A stretch of 12,543 nucleotides of DNA from JAVBSX01 sp051660685 (GTDB lineage: Bacteria > Planctomycetota > Planctomycetia > Pirellulales > Thermoguttaceae). Under the pieces are notes generated by a model, which was not told where the DNA came from, searched no databases, and saw only the letters and a program-made list of their open reading frames with translations. The translations under genes were made by a program, and so were the position numbers. This document shows positions 5,798 to 12,543 of the stretch, one piece after another (position 1 is the first letter of the stretch; every line of letters starts with the position of its first letter). The stretch spans positions 1 to 12,543 of the forward strand of contig JBOFQB010000081.1 in NCBI GenBank assembly GCA_051660685.1, given 5' to 3'.

Positions 5798-8700
5798 CCT
5801 CAACGACGATTCGGAAACCGACGTTGAAGACAGGTTGGTAAGCGGGATATGTCAAGCGGTAATCGTTGGTACAACGATAAGGTCGGTCATACCAAGAACC
5901 GCCCCGGACCACTTTTTCGCCGGAATCAACACTGCGAGTCCATTCCCCGACGTTGCCGTTCATGTCAAAAAGACCGAACGGATTCGGCTGATATTGGCCC
6001 GGCATAATCGCCAAAAAATTCCCGTCATCAAACCGTTCGTCTTTCGGAAAACGATCATCAAACGGATTCGGATTCTCGATAATGTTGACGTTCGTGTAAT
6101 TTTCGTGAGCCGTACACGCGACAAACTCCTTCAAACGTCGATCCCCCATATTGGCAAACGGCGAAAAATCGGTCTGGAAATCTCCAAACCAAAACGGACT
6201 CGTTGTTCCCGCTCTCGACGCAAACTCCCATTGTTCTTCACTTGGAAGATCAACCCTTAAACCAGTCTCCTTGCTCAACCAGTTACAAAACGCTTTTGCT
6301 TCTTCCCAGTTGACCCGGACAACCGGCAATTTGTCCCCGTTCATGTCATATCCCCGACGTCCAAACTGGTATCCCATTCTCGACTCATGTCGGCTGTCAT
6401 GTTTCGGATCAAACGCCCGGAATTGTTCGTTCGTTATCTCGAATTTGCCCAACCAAAACGGTTTCTCGATTGTGCAAACTGTTCCATTCTGGTTGACAAA
6501 TTCCCCGGTCGGAATTCGGGTCAGTTCAAGCAGTCGATCATGCCCCAATTGGTCCTTCCCAAGTGAAATGGTTTTGACTAATCGAGCGGAATCCCCCCCA
6601 ACCGAATCGAGTTGATCTTTTTGTATCTCTTCCAAAGAGCGGGGCCAATTGGGTGATTTGCTCATTCGAGATTCCAGACGCTTGGGATCAAGACTGGAAT
6701 CAGGACTGCGTGCAAGTTTGGGACCAGACGGTTCCGCTATGTTCATTTGCGGGAGTTCGCCGCTTTCAAAATCAACGACCGCACCTCCATAAAGTTTTAA
6801 CAGGTCAACACGTCGTTTCGCAATATGTTCAACGCGATCTTTCCCCATAATTTCCGACCAACTTCCATGAAATGGAGCGTTCATGTCAATCCAAGCAATC
6901 AACCGTTTCCAAGAATCAGCATCCAGTTCAACCCCATAATGTCCCTTCTTCAACAGTTGAACCAATTCCGTTGTGTTTGCCGCATATTCATAGGGCAAAA
7001 ACATTTCGTAATCGCTCTCAATTCCTGATCGTCGGACAAATCGTTGGAGATTGTCATAAGCAACCGTAAATTTTCCGCCAACTCCGGGGATGAAACCAAC
7101 ATTCCCGCTAATATCGGATGTCCAACCTTTGAGCATCTGATCTCCGCGCAAACTGATCGCAAACGGTTGACCGTCAAGAGCGGTTCCAACGGGTCGATCC
7201 TGAACAACAGCGGTTTTCACCTTTTCTTCGGCAGAACCATCATGACAGGAAACGCAGTATTTGTCGAGAACGGGTTGCACTTCGTTGACGAATGAGAACC
7301 CGCGAACTGCAACATCCCGGGTTTTATCGTTAATGAGAACATCTCCCGGATAATACGGCTTGATCGAGGAAGGGGCTTTACCAAGTGCAATCGTCTGTGA
7401 AACAATCGGGGGAGCCGTATTCTGGGTTTCATGACAACCGCTACATTGGAGAAGTTCGCCCGGCATTGCGGTCATCCAACTCCTCATCAACTGCATTGCT
7501 TGTCCATTTTTGTCAAGCGGTTGAACCGCAATCGGCAAATTGGCCGGAATTGTAAACAAAGCCGAACCATCTTCCTCAACCGGGACGGTTCCCAACACAC
7601 TCCGAACATCCCAGGGTCCATCTTGCCCGATTGAACCAAGCAATCCCCCCATATCCTGATATCCAAAATGATAGATGTAAATCCGCAATTCCTTCACCTC
7701 TCCTCGCGGAATCCCTTGCAAACCGCGACCAACGTAAATGTCAGGAATGTAAATCGTCGCGTCAGCACGGTCCAGATCAACCTTGTCCGGGATCATCTGC
7801 GGTCGTTGTGTCACTTTGAGCGGAATCGGCTCAAGAAGCGAATTCTCCGCCAATTCCTTAATCAGAATCATGTTGTCAAAAACATCGACCAAATACAAAC
7901 CAAATTGTGAAGAAGGGGTCGGTTTGGCAGAAACGACAAAATACTTATCATTGATTGGATAAGGATGCAGGAATTTCGGCCAACTATTGCGCGTTAAACC
8001 GTCTGCAACAATTCGCTCAACCGGTTCTCCATATCCCGGAATCCGTTGAACCGCTCCATCTGTCTCATATCGACCGCGAGATGCATCCAAAATGACCAGT
8101 TCCCCCATTCTTGGATTATCATGGTGTCCCCCGACAACCCCGACAACCCGGGCCGATTGCCCGGGAATCGGTCGCGCTTGAAAGATCGAAGTCGGCCAAT
8201 AACTGTTGCTCCCATAAAACTCAAACTGTTCCGTTCCGTCAGGATTGCAATGAAACAACAATCGTGTGTTAGAATGAGGAGTGTCCGTATACTCCCAACG
8301 AGTATAAAGAACACGACCATTTGGCATAAGGGTCGGACACCAATTATGTTCCTGATCGAAACAGAGCTGACGCAATGTTTTCTCTTGCGGGTCGAGCAGA
8401 AAAAGATTGGCAACATGAGATGCTCCAAAGACGCAAGGAACGCCAACCATAGGCGCGGTACTTGTCAGGATAATCCGACCGTCCGGGAGATAACAGGAGT
8501 CATAAAAATCAACATCCTTATCTCCATCTGTCATCTGCTTTGCTTTTTTTGAATTCAGGTCCAGTTCAAAAATATGCCAACGTCCATTATTGCCGATTGA
8601 AGAGAACATGATTTTCTCTCCGTCAAAGTCCAAATCGACATCGCTAATCATGTAATCACGTTTCGGCTTGTAAACCGAACGCATTTCGCCCGATTCCGAC

Positions 8701-9644
8701 TTTAGAGAAAGGGACAGGATTTCATCGTCGTAACCTCTTTTGGGCAAACTGGAATTGCTCTCCCAATTCATTGGCATTCCAAGAGAGCTTTTGTTATTCC
8801 GGCGAATAAACAGCAACTCATTGAAATCAATTGCCGGATTATTCGTCAACAACGCTTCTCTACGAAGAGCAACCAATTGCTGTTCAATCCCGCTCAACCG
8901 AATTTTGCCCGTTTCATCGTCCAATTTCTTCTCTTCAACCTCTTTGGAAACAGTCTTTGCTTCTTCAAGCAGATTTTCCAATCGATCTAAATAGGCTTTT
9001 CCGTTTGGATACTTTTCATGATAAGTCGTCAGCAAATCATTGATTGCGCGACGAACAGCGTCGGGATTGACTGCTGAAACGTCCTGAAAATCACGATAAG
9101 GGTCAACCAATTTCCGGGCGTGAGGACGTTCAAGCGTCCAATTCTCAGGAAATTCTTCACTCGCTTGACATTTCAGGCGTGCAACATGGGGAAACGGTCC
9201 TGATTCAGCAACCAGTTTCAGTGTGTGAAGCCCAACCGTTGGTATTTCAATCACAAGCGGTTGATCCCAAACAGCATCAATGGAGTCCCAACTCCCATTT
9301 GCCGGACCTTGACAGACCGTTCCTACTTTTGTTCCGTCCAGATAAACGGTTAACGAGCGGACTTCCCCCATTGAAACCAAAAGACTCAGTTCAAATCTTC
9401 CAGAAAGGGGAAAAGGAATGTCATATTCGACTTGATTCGGGGAAGAACCTCCATTTGCAATAATCGGCGGTCCCCCATTTCGGTATTGTTCTGTGAAGAC
9501 CGAACAATTTCCCCGATCATAAGCCCAAGCGTCGATTTCAAACTGATTGGCTGCAAAACAGGAGCAGAAAAAAGAGAAAAAACAGAGTGCTGACGTGAAA
9601 ATCAGCAAAACGGGCAAATTCAATTTCGGCGAACGTTTCATCAT
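5793..9644 (-). CDS. secreted HzsA-like, di-haem, FGE-like fusion protein
   Basis: The product has about 1283 residues. A signal peptide (MMKRSPKLNLPVLLIF... to SCFA, cleaved near residue 31) is followed by a jelly-roll-like beta domain (35-160), a charged helical, probably coiled-coil region (193-266) and a beta-propeller-like region (about 320-606; repeats such as MFSSIGNNGRWHIFELDL and LPDGRIILTS). This resembles the middle domain of hydrazine synthase alpha subunit and its many planctomycete relatives. Two c-type haem sites follow, CSGCH (734-738) and CVSCH (797-801). The end (1041-1283) is a formylglycine-generating-enzyme/SUMF1-like domain (EITNEQF, LPSEEQWEFASRAG, GLFDMNGNVGEWT, RGGSW, GFR). 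The start at 9644 is preferred over an in-frame ATG at 9776 because it begins a clean signal peptide. The location is presumably periplasmic or exported; the reaction is unknown. It is not evidence of anammox by itself. Confidence 0.85.
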   Translation of the reverse strand: MMKRSPKLNLPVLLIFTSALCFFSFFCSCFAANQFEIDAWAYDRGNCSVFTEQYRNGGPPIIANGGSSPNQVEYDIPFPLSGRFELSLLVSMGEVRSLTVYLDGTKVGTVCQGPANGSWDSIDAVWDQPLVIEIPTVGLHTLKLVAESGPFPHVARLKCQASEEFPENWTLERPHARKLVDPYRDFQDVSAVNPDAVRRAINDLLTTYHEKYPNGKAYLDRLENLLEEAKTVSKEVEEKKLDDETGKIRLSGIEQQLVALRREALLTNNPAIDFNELLFIRRNNKSSLGMPMNWESNSSLPKRGYDDEILSLSLKSESGEMRSVYKPKRDYMISDVDLDFDGEKIMFSSIGNNGRWHIFELDLNSKKAKQMTDGDKDVDFYDSCYLPDGRIILTSTAPMVGVPCVFGASHVANLFLLDPQEKTLRQLCFDQEHNWCPTLMPNGRVLYTRWEYTDTPHSNTRLLFHCNPDGTEQFEFYGSNSYWPTSIFQARPIPGQSARVVGVVGGHHDNPRMGELVILDASRGRYETDGAVQRIPGYGEPVERIVADGLTRNSWPKFLHPYPINDKYFVVSAKPTPSSQFGLYLVDVFDNMILIKELAENSLLEPIPLKVTQRPQMIPDKVDLDRADATIYIPDIYVGRGLQGIPRGEVKELRIYIYHFGYQDMGGLLGSIGQDGPWDVRSVLGTVPVEEDGSALFTIPANLPIAVQPLDKNGQAMQLMRSWMTAMPGELLQCSGCHETQNTAPPIVSQTIALGKAPSSIKPYYPGDVLINDKTRDVAVRGFSFVNEVQPVLDKYCVSCHDGSAEEKVKTAVVQDRPVGTALDGQPFAISLRGDQMLKGWTSDISGNVGFIPGVGGKFTVAYDNLQRFVRRSGIESDYEMFLPYEYAANTTELVQLLKKGHYGVELDADSWKRLIAWIDMNAPFHGSWSEIMGKDRVEHIAKRRVDLLKLYGGAVVDFESGELPQMNIAEPSGPKLARSPDSSLDPKRLESRMSKSPNWPRSLEEIQKDQLDSVGGDSARLVKTISLGKDQLGHDRLLELTRIPTGEFVNQNGTVCTIEKPFWLGKFEITNEQFRAFDPKHDSRHESRMGYQFGRRGYDMNGDKLPVVRVNWEEAKAFCNWLSKETGLRVDLPSEEQWEFASRAGTTSPFWFGDFQTDFSPFANMGDRRLKEFVACTAHENYTNVNIIENPNPFDDRFPKDERFDDGNFLAIMPGQYQPNPFGLFDMNGNVGEWTRSVDSGEKVVRGGSWYDRPYRCTNDYRLTYPAYQPVFNVGFRIVVEE

Positions 9645-10055
9645 GAATTTCAGCAAATAAGCGGTTGAGCAGATGGAATCGGCGAACACGACAATTGCAG
9701 TATAGAACGTGTGAAAAAAGAATTCAACAGCCTGTTCATAAAAATCATCATTCCACTTGATTTCTTTCGTCTCCATTTGTTTTCACCAAACAGGTCATGT
9801 CAACAGATTATCATGCAACTGTTTTGGTCGGATTGTGACTTTTGCGGTTGTGACTCTTGCATTTTGCTTCTTAACCTTGTATTTATAGTTAGACACAATG
9901 AAATCAGGTGGAACATAGACAGTAGACAAGCTGCAATAGTAAATGTCTCGCAGTCACAATATGATTATACCCCTATTCGTTTTATTCCTATTTGTTTTAC
10001 ACCTACAATCACACACTCTCAATTGCTCACAACTCCTTCAAAAAAGAACAATAAC
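9645..10055. promoter_or_regulatory. divergent intergenic region with 15-base repeats
   Basis: This 411-base region separates two divergent genes for secreted proteins and should hold both promoters. I cannot place a convincing -35/-10 pair. It contains two direct repeats with a 15-base step: TTGTGACTTTTGC at 9833-9845 and TTGTGACTCTTGC at 9848-9860, and CCTATTCGTTTTATT at 9972-9986 and CCTATTTGTTTTACA at 9987-10001. In-frame ATGs at 9776 (-) and 9711 (+) would make the two genes overlap, but the translated extensions lack protein character and precede the signal peptides, so I leave this region non-coding. Confidence 0.5.
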
Positions 10056-12332
10056 ATGCGTGTACTTTTTCCATTGATTTTGTCTGTACTCTCATTGATC
10101 TCATTTGGAACGGTCCATTCCGCAACACAGGCCGTTTATGTCCTGAAAAACCAAGCCGATTCGCCGGATCATCTCCTCAAACAGTTGACGATTGAGTTGG
10201 GGGACACCGAAACCGTAAATGGTCAAACCGGGAGATGGTGTTCCTTGCAAGGAGAAAAGGTCAACGGACAGAGTTTGACGGTTTGGGTGTTTGGGACGGA
10301 GTTTTTTCCGAAAACCCTTAAAGCAGCCGATCAGACACTCTTTCGCTATATTTTTCAGGAAGAGGGCGATGTTCCGCGAGAATACGTCCATGTTTTAACC
10401 GGAAAACCGTTGTTTCCAACAATGGGAGGTTGGGAATACATTTGGCCCCAACCTGTTGTTGCTGAAGAAGATTCGTTTGCAAAGAAGGACTCTTCGTCGG
10501 GCAATGTTGCAAAAAAAGGGGAAAAAGGTTCTGCCTTTTTTGTGACCGACGATCAACAACAGATTCATTTTCCGAACCAGATTGATTGGTTGGGACATGT
10601 TTACGATTTGCAACAGCAGAAGTTACTCAACGGGAAAGTCTCTCTGGAACCGGGGGAAATCAAACTGTTGCGATTGCAACCGGATGTTTTGGTTGGAGTG
10701 CCGAGCAATTCCCGGACCAAAGACGATACTCGGAGATACGACGGTTCCGATTACGAAATGGTTCGGTTGACCCGGGAAAATTATGCCGAAATGATCGAAA
10801 AGGGGCTGAATTGTTTGCGGGTTGATGAAGAACAACGAGATTGGATCAAGGACGAACCGATTTATTATTGGGGAATGAATGTTGCAACATTGCCGTTTCC
10901 CGAAATTCTTTATCGAACGCCCTATATTGGACCGGTTATTTTCTTTGATGAACCGGGTGTTTCGACCCGGGATTATGATATTCGTCCCCGATTAGAGAAG
11001 GAACCCGAATTTCGTCGAGACTTGACCGTCCAATTGATTCTGGACGAATATAAACGGCATTTCAACAAATCGGTGTTTGACGGACCTCCAACCGTCTTGA
11101 TGAAAGGTTTACAAGCACGCAAAGACATTGATCTGGGAACAATGAAAATTCCGCAAAGGAACCTTTACACTTGGGAGACGCTTGTTGCAGGTTCGGTTTG
11201 GGAACTCATGTACGAATCGGATTTGGGACCGCGCACTTTTGTTTTTGAACCGCCCGGACGAATTGGGACTCGTCGGACAATTCCTGAGTTTAACATGTCG
11301 TATGGTTGTCAACTTTCCCCCAACAATCCGGCCCATTTTGCACCTATTCTGTTTGGGTTTATGCGAGGTGCAGCCCGAATGACGGGGAAAGATTGGGGAT
11401 TGAGCATTTATGGAGCGGTTGATCGGGCTGACGCTCCTTGGTTGTTGACTTCGGCTTATGATTTAGGGGCAACCCATTTCTTTTATTGGGACAATTATCA
11501 GAGTGCTTGTGTCCCTTACAGTGAGTATTTGGCGTTGACTCGACATCTTCAGTCGCATATCAAAGAACGACCTGAAAGGAATCTGGAACGACTGAAACAG
11601 GTTGGGGAAGTGGTGATTCTTCTTCCCCCGGGTTATGATTTGGGACACACTCATACAGGGCGGGGAAATTTGTGGGGACTTGGGGAGTTGAATCTGGAAC
11701 GGAAGAATTCGTTAGGTGTCAAGTACCGAACAGTCATGAGTCATTTCTTCACGGAAGTTGAACGGTATTTGAAATTGGGAACGCCGTTTGACCTTCTTTG
11801 GGACATTGAGGGACTGGATTTGTCGGGATACCGTGAAATCGTCCGGGTTCGTGAAGATGGACAGATTGAGGTGATTACAAAGGGAAAAACCGAACTGTTA
11901 AGCGGACCTCGTGTTCCTGAACGAACAAGCGGACAAGGACCGACTCTTGAGGTGACGTTGAATCCGGGTCGATCCCAATCGGGACAGTCAAACGAATCTG
12001 GACAAGCGGGACAACAGGGGAAGTTGGGTCGCAGTTGGACTGCTCGCGCCGTCATTCGAGAAGGAGACGCTCCCATTTATTACACGCCCGGAACTGATCG
12101 TCGGGGATTGTACCCCAATGTTATGGTGTTGTGGGAGTTGTACGGTCCCAATGAAGAGGATTATCGACAGTTGAGTGGAATTGTTGAGCAAGAAACAGAT
12201 TCAGCAGGAATTGCGATTGTTGAAACCCGATTCAGTATCACTCAACCAGGTCAATACCGATTACGGGTTGCAACGTGTGATACGACCGGGCGAACAGAGG
12301 TTGTCTGGAAAGAGTTGACCGTTGAACCGTAA
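10056..12332 (+). CDS. secreted protein of unknown function, possible TIM-barrel glycosidase fold
   Basis: I do not recognise the family. The 758-residue product begins with a signal peptide (MRVLFPLILSVLSLISFGTVHS, cleaved near residue 22-23), which is why the ATG at 10056 is chosen over an in-frame ATG at 9711. Residues 24-215 look like a beta-rich N-terminal domain with a Lys/Ser-rich linker (about 136-158). Residues 230-590 alternate predicted strands and helices with motifs typical of TIM-barrel glycosidase-like proteins: GLNCLRVDEEQ (250-260), GPVIFFDEP (292-300, E299 a candidate acid), WGLSIYGAVDR (447-457), ATHFFYWDN (472-480) and EVVILLPPGYDLG (518-530). A Ser/Gly/Gln-rich linker (636-657) leads to an Ig-like C-terminal domain (about 660-758) ending GQYRLRVATCDTTGRTEVVWKELTV in pieces. 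It is divergent from the large haem-binding secreted protein. Only a weak A-rich ribosome-binding site is present. Confidence 0.8.
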   Translation: MRVLFPLILSVLSLISFGTVHSATQAVYVLKNQADSPDHLLKQLTIELGDTETVNGQTGRWCSLQGEKVNGQSLTVWVFGTEFFPKTLKAADQTLFRYIFQEEGDVPREYVHVLTGKPLFPTMGGWEYIWPQPVVAEEDSFAKKDSSSGNVAKKGEKGSAFFVTDDQQQIHFPNQIDWLGHVYDLQQQKLLNGKVSLEPGEIKLLRLQPDVLVGVPSNSRTKDDTRRYDGSDYEMVRLTRENYAEMIEKGLNCLRVDEEQRDWIKDEPIYYWGMNVATLPFPEILYRTPYIGPVIFFDEPGVSTRDYDIRPRLEKEPEFRRDLTVQLILDEYKRHFNKSVFDGPPTVLMKGLQARKDIDLGTMKIPQRNLYTWETLVAGSVWELMYESDLGPRTFVFEPPGRIGTRRTIPEFNMSYGCQLSPNNPAHFAPILFGFMRGAARMTGKDWGLSIYGAVDRADAPWLLTSAYDLGATHFFYWDNYQSACVPYSEYLALTRHLQSHIKERPERNLERLKQVGEVVILLPPGYDLGHTHTGRGNLWGLGELNLERKNSLGVKYRTVMSHFFTEVERYLKLGTPFDLLWDIEGLDLSGYREIVRVREDGQIEVITKGKTELLSGPRVPERTSGQGPTLEVTLNPGRSQSGQSNESGQAGQQGKLGRSWTARAVIREGDAPIYYTPGTDRRGLYPNVMVLWELYGPNEEDYRQLSGIVEQETDSAGIAIVETRFSITQPGQYRLRVATCDTTGRTEVVWKELTVEP

Positions 12333-12411
12333 TTGTCTCCCCTTTTGAGATTTTTTCTGGTTTGTCGGACACCTCAAAAAAGTCAATTGACCAAAAAAAC
12401 AGGGACTAGAC

Positions 12412-12440
12412 TTGTTCCATAACCTAAAAAGTGGTACAAT
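12412..12440 (+). promoter_or_regulatory. candidate extended -10 promoter
   Basis: TACAAT at 12435-12440 is preceded by TGG, giving an extended -10, and TTGTTC at 12412-12417 lies 17 bases upstream as a weak -35. It would start a transcript near 12447, about 50 bases before the gene at 12500. Its form matches the candidate lysS promoter at 940-967. Confidence 0.45.
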
Positions 12441-12485
12441 GGACTCACTACGTTTGGTACGTGTAGGGAATTCCAACGCACTAGT

Positions 12486-12490
12486 CAAGG
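12486..12490 (+). promoter_or_regulatory. ribosome-binding site of the last gene
   Basis: AAGGA lies nine bases before the ATG at 12500. It is too close to serve the in-frame ATG at 12491, so it decides the start. Confidence 0.6.
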
Positions 12491-12499
12491 ATGATTTTT

Positions 12500-12543
12500 A
12501 TGGAACGAGTTGAAAAAAAATTGAAATGGTCCGACGAAACATT
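12500..12543 (+). CDS. start of an unidentified gene, cut by the window end
   Basis: Only the first 14 codons are present (MERVEKKLKWSDET), polar and lysine-rich with no signal peptide, so the product is probably cytoplasmic. The start is supported by AAGGA at 12486-12490 and a candidate promoter at 12412-12440. An in-frame ATG at 12491 would add three residues. The function cannot be judged. Confidence 0.55.
   Translation, partial: MERVEKKLKWSDET

Noticed and set aside
5793..9644. Reading the large protein as a true hydrazine synthase subunit
   Set aside because: The ligand tyrosine after the first haem motif is missing, extra domains are present, and no partner subunit is in the window; related propeller proteins are common in non-anammox planctomycetes.
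9645..9776. In-frame extension of the large secreted protein to an ATG at 9776
   Set aside because: The extra 44 residues precede a complete signal peptide and would bury it inside the chain. Codons there overlap the opposite gene's extension, and the internal ATG pair at 9644/9641 explains the protein better.
9711..10055. In-frame extension of the 758-residue protein to an ATG at 9711
   Set aside because: The extension of 115 residues has no domain character, overlaps the divergent gene's upstream region, and lies ahead of a clean signal peptide starting at 10056.
12343..12379. Inverted repeat TTTTGAG / CTCAAAA after the 758-residue gene, as a terminator
   Set aside because: The arms are only seven AT-rich pairs with a 23-base loop, too weak for an intrinsic terminator.

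Overview
The window looks like a chromosomal segment of a planctomycete (Planctomycetota) or a close relative. The reasons are a large secreted protein that joins a hydrazine-synthase-alpha-like propeller, two c-type haem sites and a formylglycine-generating-enzyme-like fold, several other secreted enzymes, sparse Shine-Dalgarno sites, moderate GC, and long intergenic stretches rich in small repeats. This assignment is inference from protein style; no rRNA or taxonomic marker other than lysS is present.

Layout. Bases 1-460 hold no convincing gene but carry two different four-unit octamer arrays. A small reverse-strand reading frame (461-700, open without an ATG back to 925) resembles the tail seen beside planctomycete tyrosine recombinases and is probably a relic. 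A leader region with a candidate promoter and a large imperfect palindrome precedes lysS (1241-2842, +), a complete class II lysyl-tRNA synthetase. A 364-base convergent gap then holds four copies of a palindrome-plus-tail repeat, two in each orientation. Three reverse-strand genes follow: a large haem-binding secreted protein (9644 down to 5793), a two-domain SGNH hydrolase (5645 down to 4278) and a TatD-family nuclease (4061 down to 3207). They are separated by gaps of 147 and 216 bases that contain G-rich heptamer repeats, and the second gap also holds a second copy of the palindrome found ahead of lysS. A 411-base divergent region separates the large gene from a secreted protein of unknown function on the + strand (10056-12332), which may be a TIM-barrel glycosidase-like protein with an Ig-like tail. 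A new gene begins at 12500 behind a good promoter and ribosome-binding site and runs out of the window.

How they may work together. lysS and tatD are housekeeping genes. The three secreted products (haem/FGE fusion, double SGNH esterase, TIM-barrel-like protein) all have signal peptides, so they may act outside the cytoplasm, possibly on complex carbohydrates or their acyl decorations. This functional link is a guess based on adjacency. The strongest leads are the unusual domain fusion, the covarying palindrome family and the G-rich repeat that abuts the tatD start codon.
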